From an uncultured Pseudomonadales bacterium (GTDB lineage Bacteria; Pseudomonadota; Gammaproteobacteria; Pseudomonadales; Azotimanducaceae): 64,000 nt of DNA. This document shows, one piece after another, positions 45,638 through 53,995 of the stretch. The position numbers and the translations under genes are program-made. The stretch spans positions 4,262,291 to 4,326,290 of the forward strand of contig OY282460.1 in NCBI GenBank assembly GCA_958296295.1, read 5' to 3'. Within the stretch, counting starts at the first letter, position 1, and each line of letters opens with the position of its first letter. The notes beneath the pieces were generated by a model, which saw only the letters and a list, made by a program, of their open reading frames with translations, had not been told where the DNA came from and did no database searches.

Positions 45638-47269
45638 TCATCCTCCAGCCGCTTGCTCCTTCGCCCACCGATAGTCCGCCTTGCCGTTGGGGCTGCGGAC
45701 GATCTCGTCCCGAAACACGAAAGCCTTGGGCAGTTTGTAGCGCGCGACGTGTTCGGCGCACACCGCCAGCAGGGCCGCCGGGCTCGGGGTTCGTCCCTTT
45801 CGCAGCTGAACGACGGCAACCACTTCGCTGCCCCACCGCTCGGACGGGCGACCTGCGACGACGGCGTCGTACACGTCCGGATGGTGTTTGACGGCTTGCT
45901 CCACTTCCTCGGCGAAGATCTTCTCGCCACCGGAGTTTATGGTGACCGATTCGCGTCCGTGAAGTTGCAAGGCGCCGTCCGCGAGCAAGCGCACCTTGTC
46001 GCCAGGCACCGAGTAGCGCACGCCTTTCACCACCGGGAATGTCGCGCGCGTTTTTTCGGCGTCTCCCAGGTAGCCGAGCGGGATGTTGCCCGTTCGCGCC
46101 CACCAACCGAGCCCGTCGTGCCCTTCCCGAAGCACGTCGGTGAGGGACTCGTTCAGCACCGCGTTGTGCGGGCCCAGCGTGAACTTGCCGGTGGCCGCGC
46201 CATCGGTGGCGTTGCTCGTGTGGGACGCCTGCCCGCCGGTTTCCGAAGAGCCGGCCGTGTCGATGATGTTGATTCGCGGCAGCGCCTTGAGAAGCTCCCG
46301 TTTTATCTTCGCGGTCATGATGGCGCCGCCGGTGATCACGTTGCGCAATGTCGGACATTCGGCCCGACAAGTCCGCAACGCGTCCACCAGCGGCCGCCCG
46401 AAGGCGTCGCCCACGACGAGCAGGTTGTTCACGCCTTCGCGTTCGATAACGGCAACCGTGTCGGCCGCGTCGAAGCGGCGCACCTGGTCTTGAATCACGA
46501 CGGTGCCGCCGGTGTTGAAGGCTTGGAAGGCGCCCCAATGCCCGGCGCCGTGCATGAACGGCGGCGCCGGCAGCGTCTTGCGATGGCTGGCGGTGGCGCG
46601 TTGCACATAGCCGGCCAAGCCGTCGATCACCGTGCCGTCGGTTCGCCGCGCGCCCAAGCTCGCGATGAGAATGTCCTCGTGCTTCCACAAGACGCCTTTC
46701 GGCATGCCCGTGGTGCCGCCGGTGTAGATGATGTAGAGGTCTTGCGGATCCCATTCCACATCCGGTTTATCCGGCGCGCTGGCGGCGAGGGCATCCTCGA
46801 ACGGCACGGCGCCGTCGAGCAACGGCGCATCGTCATCGCGCACCTGCAACAGCAGTTCAAGGGTGGGCACCTGGGGGCGAATCGCTTCCACACGGTGGGC
46901 CAGGGAGCTGTGGAAGACCAGCGCTCTGGCCGCCGCGTCGTTCAGCAAATAGACGAGTTCCTCGTCCACATAGCGGTAGTTGACGTTGAACGGCGCCACC
47001 CGCGCCTTGTAGGCGCCAAGCATCGATTCCAAATACTCGTTGCCGTTGTAGAGATAGATGCCAAGGTGGTCTTGGCCGGATTCCCAGTCTTCCAAAGCCG
47101 CCCGGTCGGTGCGCAGGCCGAGGCCGCGCCCCAGCAGGAAGTTGGCCAACCGGCGCGTGCGTTCGGTGAGATCGCGATAGGTGAAACGCCGGTCGCGGAA
47201 GACGATGGCCTCGCGCTCGGGAACCGCCCCGGCGATCGCTTCGTTCACGGTGGCGAGGTTGAAGTGCAC
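45638..47269 (-). CDS. AMP-dependent acyl-CoA synthetase
   Basis: A 543-residue ANL-superfamily enzyme forming acyl-CoA through an acyl-adenylate. The P-loop is YTGGTTGMPKG at 182-192, with NIIDTAGSSETGG as the A5 region, the adenylate-binding GRESVTINSGGEKIFAEEVE, and the C-terminal FVFRDEIVRSPNGKADYRWA with the catalytic Lys. The early segment with YNGNEYLESMLGAYKARVAP suits a medium/long-chain or steroid-type substrate, which is not certain. It fits with the many acyl-CoA dehydrogenases in the window. Confidence 0.93.
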   Translation of the reverse strand: MHFNLATVNEAIAGAVPEREAIVFRDRRFTYRDLTERTRRLANFLLGRGLGLRTDRAALEDWESGQDHLGIYLYNGNEYLESMLGAYKARVAPFNVNYRYVDEELVYLLNDAAARALVFHSSLAHRVEAIRPQVPTLELLLQVRDDDAPLLDGAVPFEDALAASAPDKPDVEWDPQDLYIIYTGGTTGMPKGVLWKHEDILIASLGARRTDGTVIDGLAGYVQRATASHRKTLPAPPFMHGAGHWGAFQAFNTGGTVVIQDQVRRFDAADTVAVIEREGVNNLLVVGDAFGRPLVDALRTCRAECPTLRNVITGGAIMTAKIKRELLKALPRINIIDTAGSSETGGQASHTSNATDGAATGKFTLGPHNAVLNESLTDVLREGHDGLGWWARTGNIPLGYLGDAEKTRATFPVVKGVRYSVPGDKVRLLADGALQLHGRESVTINSGGEKIFAEEVEQAVKHHPDVYDAVVAGRPSERWGSEVVAVVQLRKGRTPSPAALLAVCAEHVARYKLPKAFVFRDEIVRSPNGKADYRWAKEQAAGG

Positions 47270-47360
47270 GGATTTGCCTAGTGTTGCTCCGATTCACCAA
47301 AGGCAAGTAACGCTCAACCGTCGCAGAGAGTCAAGCGCGTGAACTGGTTCGGGCTGGTTC

Positions 47361-47454
47361 GGGTGTGCGACGTTTTTGTGCGCGGGCGGACTGCGAGGGT
47401 CTGGAGAGTCACCGCGATTCCCGGTACGCAGCTCCTGCCGTGCGCTGGTCGGCG
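47361..47454 (+). repeat. half copy of the 255-bp inverted-repeat element
   Basis: Bases 47361-47454 match 7311-7404 with only three differences (G to A twice and T to C once), including the complete 27-bp left terminal repeat. The match stops abruptly after GGTCGGCGA, and no right terminal repeat follows, so the other end was lost. It sits between the acyl-CoA synthetase start and an IS110 remnant. The rest of 47270-47537 holds no gene. Confidence 0.85.
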
Positions 47455-47537
47455 AGTACCCGTGTTGCAAGTGTTGATTTTGGCACTGTGCATGCATCCA
47501 CCCATCGAGGTTGGCCCTCGCTCCGGTGTTCGGAGTG

Positions 47538-48225
47538 TCAGGCCCGGGCTGGAAGCGGGTCGCCGGGGCCGTGTGGCGGTTGGCCGCCCGCCGAGGCGGC
47601 GCGGGCTGGCGGCTGGCCCGAAGGGCCGCCGGCTTCCTCGGCCGTCTCGGCAGGCGGAGCCGCGGCCGGCTCGTCGCCGGCTCGCGGGGTCCAGAGCCGG
47701 TTCTGGCGGAGCAGCGCGTTGGCCAGCAGCAGGAGCTTGCGCATGACGGCGACCAGCGCCACCTTCGGCGGCTTGCCGCGGCCGATCAGGTCGCGGTGCT
47801 TTCGGCCGAGATCGGGGTTGTGCCGGGTGGCGGCGACCGCGGCCATGTGGAGCAGGCGGCGCGCCCGCGCGGGCCGCCCTGGATGAAGCGCCTGCCCTGC
47901 CACTGGCCGGACTCGCGCGCCACCGGCGCGAGGCCCGCCAGACTGGCCGCCGCCTTGGCGTCGAGGCCGCCCGGTTCCGGCATCGCGGCCAGCAGCCCGG
48001 CCGCGGTGGCCTTCCCCACGCCCGGAATGGAGGCCAGCGTCTCGGCGCGGCGCGCCAGCCCCTCGTCGCCGGCCAGCGTCCGCGCGATCTCCGCGTCCAC
48101 GGCCTTGAGCTGCCGCCCGTTCCGCTCCGGCCGCAGCCGGCACTGCCGCCGGAGCAGCGCCACGCGCAGGCCCTTCTGGCGGTTCAGCGCCGCCACCCGG
48201 TCCCGCAGAAGTACCCGGTATCGCG
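47538..48225 (-). pseudogene. IS110-family transposase C-terminal remnant
   Basis: Reading leftwards from about 48225 the stretch shows LRVALLRRQCRLRPERN, LASIPGVGKATAAGLLAAMP, LDAKAAASLAGLAPVARESG and QWQGRRFIQGG. After one frameshift near 47880 it gives LLHMAAVAATRHNPDLGRKH and KVALVAVMRKLLLLANALLR. This is the Transposase_20 domain of IS110-type elements; the N-terminal DEDD catalytic half is missing. The element truncated a flavin reductase gene at its 5' junction. Confidence 0.8.
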
Positions 48226-48420
48226 GATGCGCGGCCAACTGGCGCTGGCCTTGCCGGGGCAGACGGCAACCAGCGGCGGCTGCAAAGAGAGAGACACGAA
48301 CGACTGCGCAGCGAAACCGACCAGCTGGCCCGCCTGGGCGCCGGTTACGATCACAACGCCGATGCAGAACTGGCCCATGGTGTCGCGGTAGGCGCGGCTG
48401 TCGAAGGTCTCAATCGTGGT
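48226..48420 (-). pseudogene. flavin reductase domain fragment
   Basis: The frame reads FDSRAYRDTMGQFCIGVVIV, QSFVSLSLQPPLVAVCPGKA and SWPRIRDTGYFC, the N-terminal third of an FMN-binding split-barrel flavin reductase. It is cut off where IS110 sequence begins (around 48220). The likely start lies just after the stop of the phytanoyl-CoA dioxygenase; no ATG is visible before MGQFC at 48378. The pair may once have formed an oxygenase-reductase operon. Confidence 0.7.
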
Positions 48421-48436
48421 TTGAGCGGCTTTCGTG

Positions 48437-49558
48437 CTACGCCGCGGCCGCGTTGGCGCGTTCCTCGGCCACGACGTCCTGCAAGCCCTGCCATTCGTCC
48501 CACATGTCGATCATGGACTGCTTGGAGCGTTCCCAAGGATCGTTGCCGGGTTCGAACTTCAACCAGCCGCCGTCGAAGGCGCGATCCGGATGATCCGTGA
48601 CGCCGCAGTTGTCTGGCACCACAGCGGGTTGGCGCTTCTTGTTGCGGATGCGGAAGATGATGTTCTGGCGCGCTTCGGTGCCGTTTTCGTTGCGGGTCGC
48701 CGAATGGGGGATGTGATACATCGTGATGCAGGCGTCGCCGGCCTCCATCAGCACTTGCGTTGGCCGCGGCCAGCGTCGGCCGTCGGGCGTAGTCGCCGAG
48801 TTCTCGCCCAGATAGACATCTGACACCGCTTCCGGCAGGTACACCATGCCGCAGCGGTTCGGCACATCGTGGCGCAATCGCGGCCAGCCGGGGCCTTCGG
48901 GGCCTAAGCAGCCGTTGGTTTCGTACTGCCAGCGGAAGAAGCGCTCGGTATGGTGGTGTGCGCCCGGCAACACCGCCGTTTGGCCGCAGCCTTCCACGGT
49001 TTGGTCGTTCAGCGCCACGAATGCGAACGCGGTAAAGCTGCCGAGGCTCAAGCTCATCTGCGGGTCTTGGAACAATACGCCGAAGTTGTGACCTACCACT
49101 TCCGGGCTGCGGCCCAGGTCGCCCTTCGGGCCTGTGGCGAAGTGGCGGGCGTAGATTTCCTCCGGCGTGCCTTCTTGAACTTCCTGCGGTGCCGCCATGG
49201 TGATGTTGCCGTCCATGTGGATGCCGGCGGCGTAGTACGGGATGTCCTCGTCGCGGTAGCCCATCGGCGTAAAGTTGGCGCTGGGTTGGCGTACGGGATT
49301 GGTGGCTACTTGGCAGTTCACCGGCGGATCGAACTCGCCCATCGCCTCGCGCAGGATGGGCGTGAGAGAGGAGGCGTTGAGCAGGTCCGTCATGGCCTTG
49401 CGCGGGCCGACGTATTCGCCCTTCTTGGCGTTTTTCATGCACTCGCGCGCGGCTTCGATCAGCTGCGGTGCAACGGCACCCTTCAGGACGATAAAGCCGT
49501 CGCGATAGATAAGACGTTTTTGATCCAGCGTCAGCGCTGGCGACTCGTTGTTGATCAC
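48437..49558 (-). CDS. phytanoyl-CoA dioxygenase (PhyH) family protein
   Basis: A 373-residue Fe(II)/2-oxoglutarate oxygenase. The metal ligands are H114 and D116 in GIHMDGNI, and the distal His near HIPHSATRNENG with the Arg that binds 2-oxoglutarate. The N-terminus YRDGFIVLKGAVAPQLIEAA is the usual PhyH opening. It could hydroxylate a lipid-derived or small-molecule substrate. The gene is intact, though flanked by mobile-element debris, with a truncated flavin reductase immediately downstream. PhyH paralogues are often expanded in marine and sponge symbionts. The start is ATG; GGAGAGGC lies nearby. Confidence 0.93.
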   Translation of the reverse strand: MINNESPALTLDQKRLIYRDGFIVLKGAVAPQLIEAARECMKNAKKGEYVGPRKAMTDLLNASSLTPILREAMGEFDPPVNCQVATNPVRQPSANFTPMGYRDEDIPYYAAGIHMDGNITMAAPQEVQEGTPEEIYARHFATGPKGDLGRSPEVVGHNFGVLFQDPQMSLSLGSFTAFAFVALNDQTVEGCGQTAVLPGAHHHTERFFRWQYETNGCLGPEGPGWPRLRHDVPNRCGMVYLPEAVSDVYLGENSATTPDGRRWPRPTQVLMEAGDACITMYHIPHSATRNENGTEARQNIIFRIRNKKRQPAVVPDNCGVTDHPDRAFDGGWLKFEPGNDPWERSKQSMIDMWDEWQGLQDVVAEERANAAAA

Positions 49559-49688
49559 TGCCTCTCCTCTGCGTGGTTAAAGCGCACTATGTACTACAGC
49601 TACTAACAGCGCACTAAGCGTGACCGTTCCGATTTGGCGCGTCAAGGCCGTGAACTGGTTCACTGGTTCAGTAGACATGGCACTGCGG

Positions 49689-49778
49689 CTAGGCGGCCTC
49701 CCGAGCGACAACGTACTCGTTGGGGGCGAGGTGATCGAGGGCCGAGTGCGGGCGTTCGTAGTTGTACAACTCGACTCT
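49689..49778 (-). pseudogene. IS3-family transposase C-terminal fragment
   Basis: Reads VELYNYERPHSALDHLAPNE followed by YVVAREAA and a stop at 49689. This is the Y-N-x-x-RPH-x-x-L-x-x-xxPxxY tail of IS3/IS2-type integrase-fold transposases. Only the last 28 residues remain. The interval 49559-49688 has no gene. Confidence 0.75.
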
Positions 49779-50000
49779 CGAACACCCACGGCACCGCCGA
49801 ACGCAGGATTCTCTACGAGTTCCACCCGTGGCACGGGCAGGAGGTCGCCATTGACCAAGTGTTCGCCAAGGGCGGAGTTTCCGTAGCCCACTGCCGCCTG
49901 GCCGGCCGGGCGCGAGGTCCGCGGCTCGAAGTGCCGTTGTGGATGTTCGACCGGCAGAGTTGCTCGACCGTTCGCAGACGGGAGCGGCCCCATGTCGGTC
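49779..50000 (+). pseudogene. fragment of a small protein associated with recombinases
   Basis: The + frame reads GTAERRILYEFHPWHGQEVA and LEVPLWMFDRQSC, with GGVSVAHCRLAG between. This resembles the short DUF5372-like protein (ILYxWHPW...LEVPxWMFD) that precedes serine recombinases of integrated elements. It is joined directly to the IS3 fragment, so the 5' end is lost. It reads to 50080, where the recombinase begins. Confidence 0.5.
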
Positions 50001-50079
50001 CTGATGGCTCGGATGCTGCTGGAGCATCGCGACGGCCAAGCCGGGGCAGCGGAGACCGGGACCTGCGGGGAGAGCGGTG

Positions 50080-50800
50080 ATGTCTGACAAGATCCAGCGC
50101 CGCCATCTGGAACGCAAGGCGATCCTGTGCGTTCGCCAGTCTTCCGCGCATGAGGTTCTGCACAACCGCGAGAGCGGCGCGCTGCGGTACGCGATGCGCG
50201 ACCGGCTTCTGGAGTTGGGCTTGCGCGGATCGAGACCATCGACGACGATCTCGGCCGCTCGGCGTCCGGCAGCGCGGAGCGCGCCGGGTTCGACCGCATG
50301 GTGGCGCAGGTCTGTCTCGGCGGGATCGGCGCGGTGGCCGCGCGGAAGTGCCGCGGTTCGCCCGCAACAGCCGGGACTGGCAGCAGCTGATCGAGATGTG
50401 CCGGGTGGTCGACACGGTTCTGGTGGACCAGGAGGCCGTCTACGCGCCCCGGCAAAGCAACGATCGGCTGTTGCTGGGACTTGAAGGGCTCGCTGAACGA
50501 GTACGAGCTCGACCTGCTGCGGCAGCGTTCGCTGGCGGCGCGCCACGAGAAGGCCAGGCGCGGCGAGTTGATCGTCGCCGCCCCGGTCGGCCACGTGAAG
50601 AACGGCGATCGTCTGGAGAAGGACCCGGACCGGCGAGTGCGGGAGGCGATTGCGCTGGCCTTCGACAAGGTCGAGGAGCTGGGCAGCGCCCGCCGGGGCG
50701 CTGCTGTGGTTTCTCGAACACGGACTCGACCTGCCTGCCAAGCGTCCGGACGGCAGGATCGTTTGGCGCCGGCGCCGCCTCAGCCAATCACGGCCTGGGC
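50080..50800 (+). pseudogene. serine recombinase, multiply frameshifted
   Basis: The ATG at 50080 opens SDKIQRRHLERKAILCVRQS, then SAHEVLHNRESGALRYAMRD; the frame then changes near 50218, 50350, 50478 and 50695. The pieces give DDDLGRSASG, RMVAQVCLG, FARNSRDWQQLIEMC, VDQEAVYAPRQSNDRLLLGL, GSLNEYELDLLRQRSLAARH and DGRIVWRRRRL. This is a large serine recombinase (resolvase domain with the Ser of VRQSSA plus recombinase domain). The C-terminal half is absent. It is a decayed integrase of a former element; 50801-50940 holds no gene. Confidence 0.8.
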
Positions 50801-50940
50801 AGTGCCAAATCTATCTGAGCCGGCACAGCGCGCTCCTCTCTCACTCTCTCCCTCTCGCTCACACCGTACAATAGCCGGAACGGCATTCGGTCCGCGGCGC
50901 CTCCGCCATCGGGCTTGACCGCGACGATCCACGCCCTGCT

Positions 50941-52170
50941 TTGCGCGTTGCCAAAAGAAAACCGGCGCCGGCGCGCGCCACTGCTGTGCCAACAACACGG
51001 TTGCGGCGAATCGCCCTGCGCCAACAAGGCCTCGCCGGGAAACGGCGAATGGGCAGCGGGCTCGCGGGCATGCGCGCCGTTCTCGAACGGCTCGGCTATG
51101 TCCAGATAGACACGATCTCGGTGGTTGCGCGAGCCCACCATCACACGTTTTTCACCCGCGTCTCCGGCTACGAGGAGACCGCGCTCAACCGTTTGCTGGC
51201 CAAACGGCAAGCGTTCGAGTACTGGTGCCACGCCGCCGCCTATCTGCCCATGAACCACTACCGCTTCGCGCTGCCCATGATGCGCGCCAAGGCGCGCGGC
51301 GAGTTGTGGAACCACAGTTCCGAACCGAAAGTCCGGGCTTGGGTTCTCGCGCGCATCCGCGCGGAAGGGCCGTTGTTCGCCCGGGACTTCGAGCAGCCGC
51401 CCCGGGCAAGCAAGGGCTGGTGGGATTGGAAACCCGCGAAGCGGGCGCTGGAGCAGCTCTTCATGGAAGGCCAGCTCATGATCACCGAGCGCCAAGGCTT
51501 TCAGAAACGCTACGATCTCGCCGAGCGATTCTTGCCGGCGCATGTGGACACGCGCGAGCCCACCTTGGAAGAGCACGCCGACCACGTGATCGATGTCGGC
51601 CTCGCCGCCCACGGTTTCGCCACCGAGAACACCCTCGCCTATTTTCGACGCGACGCCCGGGTGCGAAGCGCCGTGCGCCGGCGGCTGGCGGCTCGCGCCG
51701 CCGAAGGGACGCTGGTTCTGCGCCGCACCAAGACGGGCGTGCCCATCTACGGCCAACCGGGCGCGTTCGACGCCAGCACGCGACCGCTCGCGGAAGTGGT
51801 GCGCGTCCTTTCGCCCTTCGACAACGCCGTCATCCAGCGCCGGCGTTGCCGCGACGTGTTCGACTTCGACTACACCATCGAGTGCTATCTGCCGGCGGCG
51901 AAACGCCGCTACGGCTATTTCGCGCTGCCGATCCTGTTCGCCGACCGGATCGTGGGCCGCATGGACTGCAAGGCCCAACGGCCCGAGGGGCGCTTCGAGG
52001 TGCGATCGCTGCACATCGAGGACTCGACCGCGATGCGGGCCGACGCCTTCCTGCCGGCGTTCGCGGACGCCGTTCGCGAGTACGCCCGGTTCACGGGATG
52101 CGATGCGGTTCGGGTTGGCAAGGTCGCGCCTGGCCGATTCGCCGCGGCGGTGAAGCGCCTGTTCGCGTAG
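50941..52170 (+). CDS. YcaQ-like winged-helix DNA glycosylase
   Basis: About 409 residues of the HTH_42/YcaQ family, whose members unhook interstrand crosslinks. The N-terminus has LRRIALRQQGLAGKRRMGSG, the catalytic-motif region LGYVQIDTISVV (Q-I-D in place of QxQ), YWCHAAAYLPMNHY, then winged-helix modules such as LARIRAEGPLFARDFEQPPR and the barrel with RVLSPFDNAVIQRRRCRDVF. The start is TTG 50941 or GTG 50986, the latter matching the family better. It stands alone on the + strand. Confidence 0.88.
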   Translation: MRVAKRKPAPARATAVPTTRLRRIALRQQGLAGKRRMGSGLAGMRAVLERLGYVQIDTISVVARAHHHTFFTRVSGYEETALNRLLAKRQAFEYWCHAAAYLPMNHYRFALPMMRAKARGELWNHSSEPKVRAWVLARIRAEGPLFARDFEQPPRASKGWWDWKPAKRALEQLFMEGQLMITERQGFQKRYDLAERFLPAHVDTREPTLEEHADHVIDVGLAAHGFATENTLAYFRRDARVRSAVRRRLAARAAEGTLVLRRTKTGVPIYGQPGAFDASTRPLAEVVRVLSPFDNAVIQRRRCRDVFDFDYTIECYLPAAKRRYGYFALPILFADRIVGRMDCKAQRPEGRFEVRSLHIEDSTAMRADAFLPAFADAVREYARFTGCDAVRVGKVAPGRFAAAVKRLFA

Positions 52171-52311
52171 CATCCGCATCCGGCGAACCGTGCGCGCCGA
52201 CTCGGCCCGGCAGCGACTTTGACGCGAGGGCGAATACCGGCCACCGTGTTCAGGTTCCGTTCATGCGCCAAGGCGGAAACTGCACGCATACAGCAAAGCG
52301 AGTGTACCGAC

Positions 52312-53841
52312 ATGAAACTCCGCGCGATGACGAATCTGCTCGTCACCTTGGGCTTGGCCGCCTCGGCGCCTGCCTTGGCCTCAACGGGCGAAGTGCTGGA
52401 CGCCGTTCCCGAAGATCCGCGCGTCAGCGTGGAGATTCCGTTGGAAGGGCCTCTGCGTGTCGAGGGCGCGGAACTCGTGCGCGTGAACGAGTTGCTCGAG
52501 GCGCGCACCGAATTCGCGGCCGCCGATTTCCGTCTGCGCGAGGTGGTGCTGGTGGCCCGCTCCGAAGCCGAGACCGCCGGCGAGGCGGAACTGCTGGTCA
52601 TGGAGTGGCGCTCCGGCGAGTTCGAGATTCCCCCCGCCGCCGAAGAGGAGTGGTACGAAGTGCGGCTTCCCGCGCCTGAGGAGGATCTGGCCGGCGCGTG
52701 GCTGCTCGATCTGATCGGCGATGTCACCGTGGACATGCTGGTGGCGGTGCTCGAACCGCGGCCGGCGGCGGCCGACCACTCCGCGCTTCGCCCGCGAACG
52801 GTTTATCGCGTGGCGGACAGCCAACCCGCGAGAGTGATCACGCGTTGGGTTCCCAGCCCCACCTACTACCATGTCTACCACTACCACGACGGCTGGCCCT
52901 ACCGCTACTTCCGCGGCGCTTGGCGCTACGACCTCGTGTATCGGCATTTCCGCGTACACAGCGTGCGCGGCCACCGCCACCACCGCAAGTTGCGGCGCGT
53001 TCATCCGCGCCTGCGCGTCCTGCACGCGGGGCGCACCGCGCGACGAGGCCACCGCGCCCGCGACTTCGTTCAACGGGACGAGGCCCGACGCCACCAGCGT
53101 GCGACCCGCGACTCGCGCCACGCGCGGCGCACGGCCAACAGGCCGCCCGTCGCCGCCGGGGCTTCCAGGCGCGCGCCCGACGCGCGACGCGATGTGGCGA
53201 GGCCCTTGCCGAGGACCCGCGACTTCGCCCGTCGCGCCACGTCGCGGCGCAACGGCGACGCAAGCCCAGCGGTCCGCGGCGGGGCAAGGTCCGCGGAAGT
53301 TCCCCGCGCCGCCGCCCCGATCCCGCCAAACGCCGGCGCATCCACCCGCGGCGGGACAAGGGCTGCGCAAGTTCCCCGCGCAGCGCCCCGGATCCCGCCA
53401 AACGCCGGCGCATCCACTCGCGCCAGCACCCAACGGGCGCGGCGTTCGCCGCCTCCGCGTCGCGCCGAGCCCCGCCAACGGGCCACCGCCATCGCGGATT
53501 CCCCGCCCCAGCGCGTGCGGCCAAACCGGCGCGCCCAGCCCGCCCAAGCCACACGGCCCAGCCGGGTCGTTAGCCCACGCCGCGCCACGCAGAGCCCGCC
53601 GCGCCAGCGGCGCGAGATCGCGCCGGTGCCGTCACGGCCACCGAATGTGGTTCGCGGGGATGTCGCCAGACCGCCAGCGCCAGCGCGCTCCGTCACGCCG
53701 CGCCATGCGCCGGCGCGGCCGCAAGCGCCGGTGATGACGCACCGCGCACCGCAACCCGCCGCGCGGACGGCGCCGCCAGACCAAATGGAGGCGCGCCGTT
53801 CCCGCCAGCCGAGCCGCAGACATCGGCCTGAACGAAACTGA
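52312..53841 (+). CDS. secreted protein with Arg/Pro-rich C-terminal half
   Basis: A 509-residue protein. A signal peptide (MTNLLVTLGLAASAPALA) is followed by a soluble acidic region to about residue 165, a His/Tyr/Trp-rich patch (YYHVYHYHDGWPYRYFRGAW, YRHFRVHSVRGHRHH), and then about 280 residues dominated by Arg, Ala, Pro and Ser. A 24-residue repeat (VPRAAAPIPPNAGASTR) lies in the tail. It is strongly basic and probably disordered; it may bind nucleic acid, polysaccharide or lipopolysaccharide. No known family is recognised beyond low complexity. The first 230 residues have normal composition, so the frame is probably real throughout. Confidence 0.65.
   Translation: MKLRAMTNLLVTLGLAASAPALASTGEVLDAVPEDPRVSVEIPLEGPLRVEGAELVRVNELLEARTEFAAADFRLREVVLVARSEAETAGEAELLVMEWRSGEFEIPPAAEEEWYEVRLPAPEEDLAGAWLLDLIGDVTVDMLVAVLEPRPAAADHSALRPRTVYRVADSQPARVITRWVPSPTYYHVYHYHDGWPYRYFRGAWRYDLVYRHFRVHSVRGHRHHRKLRRVHPRLRVLHAGRTARRGHRARDFVQRDEARRHQRATRDSRHARRTANRPPVAAGASRRAPDARRDVARPLPRTRDFARRATSRRNGDASPAVRGGARSAEVPRAAAPIPPNAGASTRGGTRAAQVPRAAPRIPPNAGASTRASTQRARRSPPPRRAEPRQRATAIADSPPQRVRPNRRAQPAQATRPSRVVSPRRATQSPPRQRREIAPVPSRPPNVVRGDVARPPAPARSVTPRHAPARPQAPVMTHRAPQPAARTAPPDQMEARRSRQPSRRHRPERN
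53299..53421 (+). repeat. 72-bp tandem repeat (1.7 copies)
   Basis: Units start GTTCCCCGCG at 53299 and 53371 and encode VPRAA-P-IPPNAGASTR. The two are nearly identical in DNA as well, which argues for recent duplication. Confidence 0.75.
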
Positions 53842-53995
53842 ACGCGCCCGGCACGCCGCGCACGCGGTGGCGCGGCGCCCATCCGACATGGTGGCGGCGT
53901 TCGAAGTGTTCCTTTGGGCCGTCAGTGTGGAATATGGCGGCGAGCTCGCCTAGCGGTTAGCGCAAAGGCACCGCGCGCCGTGGCACACTTCGCTC

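Noticed and set aside
50820..50880. CTCTCTCACTCTCTCCCTCTC pyrimidine run as a regulatory or phase-variable tract
   Set aside because: It is imperfect, lies in a decayed recombinase/intergenic region, and is not within or directly before a plausible phase-variable frame.
53940..53990. A tRNA-like stretch containing GCTCGCCTAGCGGTTAGCG
   Set aside because: It does not fold into a cloverleaf with a T-loop or an acceptor stem, so it was not called a tRNA.
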